This document shows positions 1 through 7,445 of a stretch of DNA of 28,660 nucleotides, piece after piece (within the stretch, counting starts at the first letter, position 1; the number at the start of each line of letters is the position of its first letter). The notes beneath the pieces are model-generated. The model saw nothing but the letters and a program-made list of their open reading frames with translations. It had not been told where the DNA came from and searched no databases. The position numbers were made by a program, and so were the translations under genes. The DNA comes from Pusillimonas sp. UBA6240 (GTDB lineage: Bacteria > Pseudomonadota > Gammaproteobacteria > Burkholderiales > Burkholderiaceae_B): assembly GCA_002441445.1 (NCBI GenBank), contig DJWC01000123.1, forward strand, positions 1-28,660, given 5' to 3'.

Positions 1-395
1 TCGCCACCATCATCTATGCGGTGCCGCCACTGATCCGCCTGACCATACTCGGCCTGCGCCAGGTGGATCACGACATCATGGAGGCCGCGCAGGCCTTCGG
101 CGTCACCCGCTGGCAGATGCTGACCCGGGTGACCCTGCCGCTGGCCCGGCCCAGCATCATGGCGGGGATCAACCAGACCACCATGATGGCGCTGGCCATG
201 GTGGTGGTGGCGTCCATGATCGGCGCGCGCGGCCTGGGCGAGGACGTGCTGGCGGGCATCCAGACGCTGGATGTGGGCCGCGGCCTGCAGGCCGGGGCGG
301 CCATCGTGATCCTCGCCATCGTCATCGACCGCATCACCCAGGCCTACGGCCGCCCGCGCCGGCGGCGCCCGGCCCCACCGCGCGAGACACGATGA
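1..395 (+). CDS. proW: Glycine betaine/proline ABC transporter permease, C-terminal part
   Basis: This is the C-terminal 130 or so residues of an inner-membrane permease; the gene starts before the window, and base 3 is the first codon base in frame. The visible protein contains the run ATIIYAVPPLIRLTILGLRQ, then a FGVTRWQML stretch with LPLARPSIMAGINQT. This is the EAA-type loop by which ProW-family permeases contact their ATPase. A hydrophobic segment with MVVVASMIGARGLGEDVL and a final VILAIVIDRITQA helix match the end of ProW. The stop overlaps the next start by four bases (ATGA), so the two genes are translationally coupled. The substrate class (betaine, choline or proline) is inferred from the family; the binding protein is not in the window. 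Confidence 0.9.
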   Translation, partial: ATIIYAVPPLIRLTILGLRQVDHDIMEAAQAFGVTRWQMLTRVTLPLARPSIMAGINQTTMMALAMVVVASMIGARGLGEDVLAGIQTLDVGRGLQAGAAIVILAIVIDRITQAYGRPRRRRPAPPRETR

Positions 396-1222
396 TGGAC
401 GAGACCAAGATCGAGATCCGCGAGGTGTACAAGGTCTTCGGCCCGCGCGAGGGCGGGCCCCAGGAGGCCCGGGCGGTCGAGCTGTTGCGCCAGGGGGCCG
501 ACAAGGCCGGCGTCCAGGCCCAGACCGGCTGCAACGTGGGCCTGGCCGGGGTCAGCGCCAAACTGGCGGCGGGACGGATATCCTGCATCATGGGCCTGTC
601 GGGATCGGGCAAGTCGACCCTGGTCCGGCACTTGAACCGCCTGATCGACCCTTCCGCCGGACAGATCCTGGTCGACGGCAGCAATATCCTGGACCTCAGC
701 ATGCCCGCACTGCGCGAGCTGCGCCGGCACCGCATCAGCATGGTGTTCCAGAACTTCGGCCTGCTGCCGCATATCAATGTCTTGGACAACGTGGCTTTCG
801 GCTTGAGCGTGCGCGGCGAAAGCCGCCAGCAGGCCAGGCGGACCGCGCGCCTTTGGCTGGAGCGGGTGGGGCTGGCGGAATACGAAAAAAACTATCCGGA
901 TGAACTTTCGGGGGGCATGCGGCAGCGCGTGGGCCTTGCGCGCGCGCTGGCCATCGATGCGCAGATACTATTGATGGACGAGGCCTTCTCCGCCCTGGAT
1001 CCGCTGATCCGCTACGATATGCAGGACCAGCTGCTGGCCTTGCAGCAGCGGCTGCAAAAAACCATCGTTTTCATTACGCATGATATCGAAGAGGCCTTGC
1101 GCCTTGGGCAGCACGTCATTATTCTGCGCGATGGCAAGGTCGAGCAGATCGGCACCCCCGACGATATCCGCAACCATCCCGTCAACGAATATGTGGAACG
1201 TTTCGTTGTCAGGCGGGTGTAG
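392..1222 (+). CDS. proV: Glycine betaine/proline ABC transporter ATP-binding protein
   Basis: This 276-residue ATPase powers the ProW-type permease encoded just upstream. Visible motifs are Walker A GLSGSGKST (about 68-76), signature LSGGM (172-176), Walker B ILLMDE (192-197) and the H-loop histidine in FITHD (about 230). The segment before the Walker A holds the extra N-terminal region typical of ProV (roughly 25-50). E. coli ProV is about 400 residues and carries C-terminal CBS domains used in osmotic sensing. This protein stops right after the ATPase core, so it has no CBS module. That places it with the short ProV group and suggests regulation other than CBS-based ionic-strength gating. 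It is convergent with the LysR gene that follows. Confidence 0.92.
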   Translation: MMDETKIEIREVYKVFGPREGGPQEARAVELLRQGADKAGVQAQTGCNVGLAGVSAKLAAGRISCIMGLSGSGKSTLVRHLNRLIDPSAGQILVDGSNILDLSMPALRELRRHRISMVFQNFGLLPHINVLDNVAFGLSVRGESRQQARRTARLWLERVGLAEYEKNYPDELSGGMRQRVGLARALAIDAQILLMDEAFSALDPLIRYDMQDQLLALQQRLQKTIVFITHDIEEALRLGQHVIILRDGKVEQIGTPDDIRNHPVNEYVERFVVRRV

Positions 1223-1294
1223 GGGCACTACGTATTTGCATCGACGCGAAAGACAGTGCGCCAGAAGACTGGCCTACGCGCCGACCACTGCTTG

Positions 1295-2188
1295 TCAGCG
1301 TATCAGGCTGGAGTTCATTAATGCGCCGCGCGCCATTTGGGCGATATCCCGAAACACAGTGGTATCGCCGATTAACGGAAATGAGGCATAGATTGGCAAG
1401 GCCGGCACTGGTCGCGTGACTTTCAGCGCTTCGATGCTGCCGTCATCGAGTTCACGTTGCAAAATAGCACGCGGCATAATGGCCACCGCGATGCCGGACA
1501 CGACCAGCCGCAGCATCACGGCGAGCGAGTTGCAGGTATTCAGGTGCGGGGGAGAAACGCGCGCGCTCGCGAACCAGGCCATGTTCAATGCATGCAATGA
1601 CGATGGAGCGGGAACCGTCAGCAAGGGCATGCCGGCCAGGTCGGAGGGGCTTAGTACAGTACCTGCCTTGACCGTCCCCTTTTTGCCCACCCAGCACATA
1701 TCCGAGTCGCCCAACAGGACATCACCGACATGTGGGTGTGTGCTGGGATCAGTAAGAATGGCGAAATCCAGGCCGCCCGCGCCAAGGCGCGCCCGCAATG
1801 AGGCGCCTACGTCGATGGTGAGCTCGACCCGCAGTGCGGGATAGTGCTCATGCAGGCTTTCAAAAAACTCCGCAAGCCCCATCAGTGCCGAGGATTCATT
1901 CGAGCCCAATCGCAGTAGTCCACGCATGGGGTCCGCCTCTTCGGCCAGCATGTTGTCCGCCAGATGCAGCAGCTTTTCAGCCTTCTTGAGAAAAGAGGCG
2001 CCCTTAGGCGTAAGTTCGGCTCCTTGTGCATTGCGCTCGAACAGGCGATGGCCCACGGCGCTTTCGAGTTCGTGGATACGTGCCGAAATAGTCGGCTGCG
2101 TAAGATGCTGATGCCGGGACGCGGCATGGAAGCTTTTGAGCCGGGCGACCCAGTAAAAGGTTTCTATCTGGCTAAGCGATATCTTCAT
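1295..2188 (-). CDS. LysR-family transcriptional regulator (first)
   Basis: This 297-residue protein has a LysR-type N-terminal winged helix-turn-helix (about residues 4-63, beginning LSQIETFYWVARLKSF and containing LTQPTISARIHELE). The rest fits a periplasmic-binding-protein-like effector domain, with a late VVSGIAVAIMPRAIL segment typical of the second subdomain. It is divergent from the racemase-PxpBC-TRAP operon that starts 130 bases away, so it is the likely local regulator of that operon. No clear Shine-Dalgarno sequence precedes the ATG. A short TATC-N5-GATA dyad (2180-2192, a T-N11-A arrangement) overlaps its own start codon and may serve autoregulation. It resembles the LysR protein at 19962 in organisation and motif wording. 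The effector is unknown, plausibly the substrate or an intermediate of the neighbouring pathway. Confidence 0.9.
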   Translation of the reverse strand: MKISLSQIETFYWVARLKSFHAASRHQHLTQPTISARIHELESAVGHRLFERNAQGAELTPKGASFLKKAEKLLHLADNMLAEEADPMRGLLRLGSNESSALMGLAEFFESLHEHYPALRVELTIDVGASLRARLGAGGLDFAILTDPSTHPHVGDVLLGDSDMCWVGKKGTVKAGTVLSPSDLAGMPLLTVPAPSSLHALNMAWFASARVSPPHLNTCNSLAVMLRLVVSGIAVAIMPRAILQRELDDGSIEALKVTRPVPALPIYASFPLIGDTTVFRDIAQMARGALMNSSLIR

Positions 2189-2298
2189 GATAGAAATTGA
2201 CCATGGCCGGCTTGGGAATTTTGATTACCCCTTGCATGCGACATCGGGATAGGATTTGGACATCAACCATAAAACAGCCAATAAAGTGTACCAAAGCG

Positions 2299-2310
2299 CT
2301 CCGATCGGAG
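2299..2310. promoter_or_regulatory. 12-bp perfect palindrome overlapping a ribosome binding site
   Basis: CTCCGATCGGAG is a perfect palindrome in the divergent gap. Its right half supplies most of the GGAGG Shine-Dalgarno sequence (2307-2311), which lies six bases before the GTG start at 2318. It could be an operator or a small translational hairpin. The position is seen; the function is inferred. Confidence 0.4.
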
Positions 2311-2317
2311 GCATGGG

Positions 2318-3070
2318 GTGCGCAAAGAGAGACAAAGCATGGTGCCCAAGCGTATCGGCGTCCTGGTTCCTTCGACGAATAGCTCGGTAGAAGCAGACTT
2401 CCAACGGTTATTGACCGGCAAGGTTACTGCGCACAGCGAGCGGCTTCATATACCCGACGGAACGATGACTGTCCAGTTCCTTGATCAGATGAATAGCGGG
2501 TTGGCCGAGAAAATCGATCTGGTGGCGGCCGCGCGAGTCGATGCGATCGCCTATGCATGCACTTCAGGCAGTTTCTATCGAGGGCCGGAATGGGACGAGG
2601 CGGTGCGTGAGCTGGTGCAGCAGCGCGCGGGCGTGCCCTGCGTGACGACAAGCACGGCAGTGACGCAAGCTTTCAAGGCCCTGGGCGTTACATCGATTTC
2701 CGTGGTCACGCCATATCCCGAGTGGACCAATCAAAAGCTCGCCGAGTACTACCGGGCTCAGGGCCTGGACATCAAAGCCGTGCATGGCGACAGCCGCGCC
2801 GCCGCGCAAGGGCATCGCAGCGTGAATGACCAGGAACCGGGAGATATAGCACGCTTCGCGCTCGAGCATTTCAATGGCGGCGCGCAGGCGCTGTTCTGCT
2901 CTTGCACTGCATGGCGAGCGCTGGAATGCATCCCGGCGCTTGAACAGGAATTGGGCGTGCCCGTGGTGACATCGAATCAGGCGACGATCTGGGCGGTGTT
3001 GAAGACGATAAATATGCTGGATGCAGCGGTGCCGGTCGGCCGGCTTTTTAATGTATGCGCAGCACATTGA
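2318..3070 (+). CDS. Asp/Glu racemase or maleate isomerase-family enzyme
   Basis: This 250-residue protein belongs to the Asp/Glu/hydantoin racemase superfamily, closest in wording to maleate isomerase and arylmalonate decarboxylase types. These enzymes use two cysteines for proton transfer at a carboxylate-bearing carbon. The N-terminus reads KRIGVLVPSTNSSVE. The two expected cysteine motifs are YACTSGSF (Cys81) and CSCTAWR (Cys194/Cys196). I chose the GTG at 2318 because GGAGG lies six bases upstream. ATG 2339 is an alternative that would remove seven residues and has a poorer site. It is the first gene of a long operon and overlaps the next gene by 16 bases. A racemase beside DUF1445 and 5-oxoprolinase-like subunits suggests interconversion of D and L forms of glutamate or an analogue; isomerisation of a double bond is the other option. 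Confidence 0.82.
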   Translation: MRKERQSMVPKRIGVLVPSTNSSVEADFQRLLTGKVTAHSERLHIPDGTMTVQFLDQMNSGLAEKIDLVAAARVDAIAYACTSGSFYRGPEWDEAVRELVQQRAGVPCVTTSTAVTQAFKALGVTSISVVTPYPEWTNQKLAEYYRAQGLDIKAVHGDSRAAAQGHRSVNDQEPGDIARFALEHFNGGAQALFCSCTAWRALECIPALEQELGVPVVTSNQATIWAVLKTINMLDAAVPVGRLFNVCAAH

Positions 3071-3798
3071 AATCCCCGAATGCATGGCGCATGCAGCCTT
3101 GCGGCGATTGCTGCCTCGTGATCGAATTCGATCAAAGCGATATAGAGCGAGCCAATGACGCCGCCTGCCATATCGCCCACACCCTGTTATCCGCAGGTCT
3201 AGCGGGTGTGACCGATATCGTGCCGTCCATGGCGGCCGTGGGGGTGCATTACGATCCGGCGGCCTTTGTATCGACCGATGACGGGCAAGCTCCCTGGGAT
3301 GTCCTGTCTGCGAAACTGGAAGCGCTGCTGGCAGGCCTCGGCGCCCAACAGAACCGGAAAGCGCGCGAACAGTTGATTCCCGTATGCTATGGCGGTGAGT
3401 TCGGAGAGGACCTGGACGCGGTGGCACGAACCTGCGGCATAAGCCCCGAAGAAGTCATTCGCCTCCATAGCCAGAGCGAGACCAGGGTGTTCATGCTGGG
3501 CTTTGCTCCGGGCCACCCATACATAGGTCTTTTTGATGCACGGCTTGCCATCGGCCGAAGGCCGACGCCGCGCACGGCCGTACCGCAAGGCTCGATCGGG
3601 CTGGCCAACCGGCAATCGGTCATCTACCCGATGACGCTGCCCGGCGGCTGGAGCCTGATAGGCCGCACGCCCCTCAAGCTCTTCGACCCTTACAGCGCAT
3701 CGCCTTGCTTGCTGAACGCAGGCGACCGTATCCGATTCGAGCCCATCAGCCCAAGCCGGTTCTACGAGCTGGAACAGCAGCAGCGGGAGAAGGGCTGA
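3055..3798 (+). CDS. pxpB: PxpB/KipI-family 5-oxoprolinase subunit (first copy)
   Basis: This 247-residue protein is of the PxpB (KipI, allophanate hydrolase subunit 1-like) family. In E. coli that subunit works with PxpC and PxpA to open 5-oxoproline to glutamate using ATP. The core motifs are visible: a YGGEFGEDL region (112-120), GFAPGHPYIG (149-158), PGGW (196-199) and LIGRTPLKLFDP (201-212). Usual members read PGFAYLG where this one reads PGHPYIG, a change in the signature loop. The ATG at 3055 lies inside the racemase gene; an in-frame ATG at 3091 would give a shorter N-terminus and cannot be excluded. Its stop overlaps the PxpC start (TGATG). No pxpA follows here, unlike the second copy at 20919. 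Confidence 0.88.
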   Translation: MRSTLKSPNAWRMQPCGDCCLVIEFDQSDIERANDAACHIAHTLLSAGLAGVTDIVPSMAAVGVHYDPAAFVSTDDGQAPWDVLSAKLEALLAGLGAQQNRKAREQLIPVCYGGEFGEDLDAVARTCGISPEEVIRLHSQSETRVFMLGFAPGHPYIGLFDARLAIGRRPTPRTAVPQGSIGLANRQSVIYPMTLPGGWSLIGRTPLKLFDPYSASPCLLNAGDRIRFEPISPSRFYELEQQQREKG

Positions 3799-4736
3799 TG
3801 AGCATCGAAGTGATCAAGCCCGGGATGTATTCCGTGTTTCAGGACCTGGGCCGTATCGGCTATCAGCGCTACGGCGTGCAGGTCAATGGCGTCATGGACC
3901 AGCGCGCTCATCGCTTGGCCAATCTGCTCGTCGGCAACGGGCAGGACCGGGCGACGTTGGAGATCACCCTCATGGGCCCCACCTTGGTATTCGGTGTCGC
4001 GGTGACGATAGCCTTGTGCGGCGCCGATTTGAGCCCCAGCGTGGATGGCACACCTGTTCCGATGGATCGGGCGGTTGACGTCGATGCGGGCGCTACGCTG
4101 TCTTTTGGCAAGCGGATCCATGGTATGCGCAGCTATCTGGCCGTGCATGGCGGCTACGAATTGCCCGACGTGATGGACAGTGCGAGCACGAATGCCCGGG
4201 CGCATTTTGGCGGCTTGAATGGCATGCCGCTGCATAAGGGCAATGTCATCGCGCTGCGTGCACCTGCAGTAGCTGGCCGCTGCGCTGCGCCGGATCCGTT
4301 CCCGATTGATATCGCGCCGCCGCCGGAAGCGCCCATACGTGTCATCGCGGGACGGGAATGGGCACAGTTCTCGAGGGTTTCACTGTATCGGCTACTGGGT
4401 GATGCCTACACGATCACACCGCAGTCGGATCGCATGGGATACCGCCTGTCAGGCCCGACGCTGAGCTTGCGCACGCCCCGCGACATGCTGTCTGAAACCG
4501 TCAGCTTCGGCACCATCCAGGTGCCGCCCGATGGCCAGCCCATTATCTTGATGGCGGATCGTGGCACCAGTGGCGGCTACCCACGTATCGCCAACGTGAT
4601 CTCGGTCGATTTGCCTCGGCTGGCTCAAAGAATGCCTGGTGAGGCCATCAGATTTAAACGTATTGAACTGGGCGAAGCGCAGTCGCTGGCGGTACGTCAG
4701 CACGAATTTTTCGCGGCGATGGAAGCGGGTCGCTGA
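3798..4736 (+). CDS. pxpC: PxpC/KipA-family 5-oxoprolinase subunit (first copy)
   Basis: This 312-residue protein is of the PxpC (KipA, biotin-dependent carboxyltransferase-like) family and partners the PxpB subunit upstream. Family motifs include FQDLGRIGYQRYGV (14-27), GVMD (31-34, usually GAMD), GADLSP (75-80), SDRMGYRLSGP, and a C-terminal QVPPDGQPIILMADRG-TSGGYP run. I set the start at the ATG overlapping the pxpB stop as TGATG, because the family fold begins at that methionine; the open frame extends upstream but only through pxpB. The pair should form the ATP-using half of a lactam-opening enzyme. A PxpA-type partner is absent from this operon and would have to come from 22635 or be replaced functionally. 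Confidence 0.9.
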   Translation: MSIEVIKPGMYSVFQDLGRIGYQRYGVQVNGVMDQRAHRLANLLVGNGQDRATLEITLMGPTLVFGVAVTIALCGADLSPSVDGTPVPMDRAVDVDAGATLSFGKRIHGMRSYLAVHGGYELPDVMDSASTNARAHFGGLNGMPLHKGNVIALRAPAVAGRCAAPDPFPIDIAPPPEAPIRVIAGREWAQFSRVSLYRLLGDAYTITPQSDRMGYRLSGPTLSLRTPRDMLSETVSFGTIQVPPDGQPIILMADRGTSGGYPRIANVISVDLPRLAQRMPGEAIRFKRIELGEAQSLAVRQHEFFAAMEAGR

Positions 4737-4781
4737 TACATCGCCGACGGCGTAGATTCATCTACTTTTGAAGGTGGGAAC

Positions 4782-5597
4782 ATGGAACGGGTTGATCAAG
4801 CGTTGAGATTACCGGACTGGGCGGCCACGCCCCGGGGGGTGCGCATGCGGGCGCGTCAAGGTCTGTTCAATGGCAACACCAGCGGGATGGCGCCCGGCTA
4901 CGGGCAGGGCAATCTGGTCATTCTTCCCAAGAGCTGGGCGAACGATTTCCATGGCTATTGCCACGCCAATCCCACGCCTTGCCCACTTATTGGGATGACC
5001 GAACCAGGCAGCGCCGCAGTTCCCGTGCTGGGGGAAGACATCGACCTGCGCACCGATGTGCCGCTATACCGTGTCTGGAAAGACGGCGAGCTCGTGGAGG
5101 AGCGCGATGACGTGTCGCACCTTTGGCAGGATGATTTCGTGGGTTTCGTCCTGGGGTGCTCCTTGTCCTTTGAGCATGCGCTCGAGCAGGCGGGCTTGCG
5201 GGTGCGGCATGTGGATGAAGGCAAGATCGTGCCCATGTACCGCACTTCCATTCAGACCGAGCGTGTCGGCGTTTTTCATGGCCCCATGGTGGTATCCATG
5301 CGCCCTTACACTCCGGAGCAGGCCAAGATCGCCTACGACGTCTGCGGCCGTTTGCCGGGCGCGCATGGGGCGCCTGTCCATATGGGCGACCCGGCGGCGA
5401 TAGGCATCAAGGACGTGAGCCGGCCGGACGAAGGCGAGCCGACCGACATCTTCCCTGGAGAGCTGCCGATTTTCTGGGGCTGCGGCGTTACGCCGCAGGC
5501 GGCGGCTATCGTCGCGAGACCTCCCATCTGCATCACGCATGCACCCGGCCATATGCTTATCGGCGACGTCCTGGCCGAGGATCTAGTTTTGATTTGA
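4782..5597 (+). CDS. DUF1445 (YcsI/D-glutamate cyclase-type) putative hydro-lyase
   Basis: This 271-residue protein has the length and motifs of the DUF1445 family, annotated as putative hydro-lyase. It includes B. subtilis YcsI and the domain of mammalian D-glutamate cyclase, which interconverts D-glutamate and 5-oxo-D-proline. Visible conserved runs are FNGNTSGMAPGYGQGNLVIL (29-48), CHANPTPCPLIG (60-71), FVLGCSLSFE (about 122-131), FWGCGVTPQ (231-239) and THAPGHMLI (252-260). Cys60, Cys67, Cys126 and Cys234 with His253 and His257 are candidate active-site or metal residues. B. subtilis places ycsI beside kipI and kipA; the same trio occurs here, which supports a common function. Cyclase activity in this bacterium is inferred, not shown. 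The start follows a GAAGGTGGG purine-rich site. Confidence 0.88.
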   Translation: MERVDQALRLPDWAATPRGVRMRARQGLFNGNTSGMAPGYGQGNLVILPKSWANDFHGYCHANPTPCPLIGMTEPGSAAVPVLGEDIDLRTDVPLYRVWKDGELVEERDDVSHLWQDDFVGFVLGCSLSFEHALEQAGLRVRHVDEGKIVPMYRTSIQTERVGVFHGPMVVSMRPYTPEQAKIAYDVCGRLPGAHGAPVHMGDPAAIGIKDVSRPDEGEPTDIFPGELPIFWGCGVTPQAAAIVARPPICITHAPGHMLIGDVLAEDLVLI

Positions 5598-5605
5598 TGG
5601 GGCAT

Positions 5606-5621
5606 GCCGGCAGGCGCCGGC
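5606..5621. repeat. GC-rich inverted repeat between DUF1445 and TRAP receptor genes
   Basis: GCCGGC occurs twice with a four-base spacer (5606-5611 and 5616-5621) nine bases after the DUF1445 stop. It can form a short hairpin in mRNA. There is no T-run, so it may act as an mRNA stabiliser or processing element rather than a terminator. The remaining 80 bases to the next gene hold only the AAGGAG ribosome site near 5692. Confidence 0.3.
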
Positions 5622-5700
5622 CCTTGCAGTACACAACTCAATTGGTTCGAACTCATGCCTCTTTCGGGGAGAGTGGCTGATCAACAAAGGAGCTATACAA

Positions 5701-6819
5701 ATGAAGAAGACATATACGAAACTGTTTGCCACCGCCATCATGGTGGCCGCCATGATGGCAACGGGCGCCGTACGCGCACAGGAAGACGGCAAGGCCGAGC
5801 TTTTATCGCTTGCCAAGGAGATGAAACCCTTTTCGATGCGCGTACTGGGGCCGCCGGTCGGTACGTCGGAATGGGTCTTTGTGGTCAAGCCCTTCTGGAG
5901 CGAGACGGTCAAAGAGCTGAGCGGCGGCAAAGTCAGCGCGACCCTCAACAGCGTAACGGAAATCAACGCACAACCTTCGGACGCGCTGAAACTGGTGTCG
6001 CAAGGCACATTCGACATGGCCAATATGGTGGCCAATTACGGGTCGGGCGACGTGCCCACGCTTGATGGCTTTGATCTTGCCGGGGTAGCCACATCCACAG
6101 AGTCCATCAAGAAGGTACTGGCCGCCTACGAGCCGGCGGCCGAAGCGGCATTGCAAAAACGCTATCGGGTCAATCTGCTGGGGGCCGGCATGTCGGGCGC
6201 CCAGACGTTCTTTTGCAAGGGCGACGTGAAGGGAGTGGACGACCTGAGGGGCAAGAAGATACGCGTCAGCTCCAGCACATTGGCTGAACTGGTCGAAGGG
6301 CTTGGCGCTGCACCGGTCACCATGGCGTTCGGCGAACTGGTTCCCGCATTGCAGCGCGGCGTGATCGATTGCGTCGTCACCGGGACTATGTCGGGCAACA
6401 CCGCCAAGCTGTACGAGGTCTCCGACACGATGTACACCCTGATCGCCGGGTGGGCGCCGACCATACAGGTGATCAACAGCAAGAGCATGGCGAAGCTGGA
6501 TGAGAAACAGCAGCAGTGGCTGAAAAAAGCCATGACCCATTATTACCGCCACATCAGCGATGCGATCCAGGCCAAGAATGTCGATGAGGGCATTTGGTGC
6601 AATACGGGCGATAAGCGTTGCACGATGATAGGCAAGGCCGGCGTCACGCAGGGCGCCATGAAGCTCGTCGAGCCCAGCAAGGAAGACTTGGCCAAAGTGC
6701 GCGAAGTCGTGCAGCAGCACGTCCTGCCGGACTATGGCAAAGCCTGCGGCGCGCAGTGCGCCGAGGCGTGGAACAAAACCGTAGGCCAGACTGTGGACAT
6801 GCAGATTTCTTCCAAATAG
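5701..6819 (+). CDS. TRAP transporter substrate-binding protein, DctP family (first)
   Basis: This 372-residue periplasmic receptor delivers substrate to the QM membrane pair encoded next. A signal peptide spans about residues 1-26 (hydrophobic core LFATAIMVAAMMATG, predicted cleavage after VRA). The DctP core is recognisable in DDLRGKKIRVSSSTLAELVEGLGAAPV-type wording, which contains the conserved Arg that binds a substrate carboxylate, followed by AFGELVPALQRGVIDCVVTG. The protein is longer than the usual 320-340 residues. It has extra cysteines in its C-terminal third (WCNTGDKRC and CGAQC) that could form two disulphides in the periplasm. The ribosome site is AAAGGAG, well spaced. Context suggests uptake of an acidic amino acid, lactam or related organic acid. 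Confidence 0.93.
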   Translation: MKKTYTKLFATAIMVAAMMATGAVRAQEDGKAELLSLAKEMKPFSMRVLGPPVGTSEWVFVVKPFWSETVKELSGGKVSATLNSVTEINAQPSDALKLVSQGTFDMANMVANYGSGDVPTLDGFDLAGVATSTESIKKVLAAYEPAAEAALQKRYRVNLLGAGMSGAQTFFCKGDVKGVDDLRGKKIRVSSSTLAELVEGLGAAPVTMAFGELVPALQRGVIDCVVTGTMSGNTAKLYEVSDTMYTLIAGWAPTIQVINSKSMAKLDEKQQQWLKKAMTHYYRHISDAIQAKNVDEGIWCNTGDKRCTMIGKAGVTQGAMKLVEPSKEDLAKVREVVQQHVLPDYGKACGAQCAEAWNKTVGQTVDMQISSK

Positions 6820-6832
6820 CGTAACCGCTTCA

Positions 6833-6870
6833 TCCTCCTGCCGGCGGCCGGCCCCGCCCATGCGGGAGGA
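6833..6870. repeat. Stem-loop region between TRAP receptor and QM genes
   Basis: TCCTCC (6833-6838) can pair with GGAGGA (6865-6870). Inside it GCCGG (6840-6844) can pair with CCGGC (6848-6852). The structure lies in the 65-base gap between the receptor and small permease genes. It could protect receptor mRNA and lower expression of the membrane genes. Function is inferred. Confidence 0.4.
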
Positions 6871-6884
6871 CTTCAGGAACGATC

Positions 6885-7445
6885 ATGACTTTCATATCCA
6901 GATCAAGAATACGGCTTGCGCGCATTTCACGTGGCGTAGCACTGGCGGGCTTGTATATCCTCTTTCTCAGCGCCATGCTGGTCAGCGTCGACGTTATCGT
7001 GCGCAAGGTTTTTGGCATCGCCATGGTGGGTTCGGATGAACTTGGCGGCTATGCGCTGGCGCTGGCCACGGCCTGGGCGCTATCTTACGCCTTCTTCGAA
7101 GGCAGCCATATCCGCGTGAACGTCATTCACATGAATCTGCCGCTGCCTGCCAAAGCTTGGCTCGATGTGCTCACCGTGTTGGTCACCGCGGCCATGATCG
7201 GCTTGCTGGCATGGCAGGTTTGGGTGGTGGCCTTTGATTCATTGGTATTCGACGCCGCCTCCAATACGCCGCTGCGCCTGCCCTTATGGATTCCCCAATT
7301 TCTTTATTTGGGCGGCATCGTGCTCTTCCTGCTATCGGCTGTGGTCGTCTTGCTGGAAAGCCTGGGGCTGGCACTCAAGCGCGACTACGAAAAGGTGATC
7401 CATCTGGTTGAAGAACGAGAGCAAGCCGGGGAGTACACGTTATGA
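6885..7445 (+). CDS. TRAP transporter small permease, DctQ family (first)
   Basis: This 186-residue inner-membrane protein has four hydrophobic segments at about 16-38, 52-72, 94-115 and 134-158. The SHIRV motif at 74-78 is the DctQ hallmark found after the second helix. It bridges the receptor and the large permease of the sodium-coupled TRAP system. The start follows AGGA six bases upstream (6875-6878). The stop overlaps the start of the large permease (ATGA), as expected for obligate partners. Confidence 0.93.
   Translation: MTFISRSRIRLARISRGVALAGLYILFLSAMLVSVDVIVRKVFGIAMVGSDELGGYALALATAWALSYAFFEGSHIRVNVIHMNLPLPAKAWLDVLTVLVTAAMIGLLAWQVWVVAFDSLVFDAASNTPLRLPLWIPQFLYLGGIVLFLLSAVVVLLESLGLALKRDYEKVIHLVEEREQAGEYTL

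Noticed and set aside
2197..2382. Small 61-residue plus-strand frame before the racemase gene
   Set aside because: It overlaps the racemase start, has no clear ribosome site and no family resemblance.
5803..6861. A 352-residue minus-strand frame opposite the first TRAP receptor
   Set aside because: The receptor on the plus strand is unambiguous; the opposite frame has no family motifs and no ribosome site.
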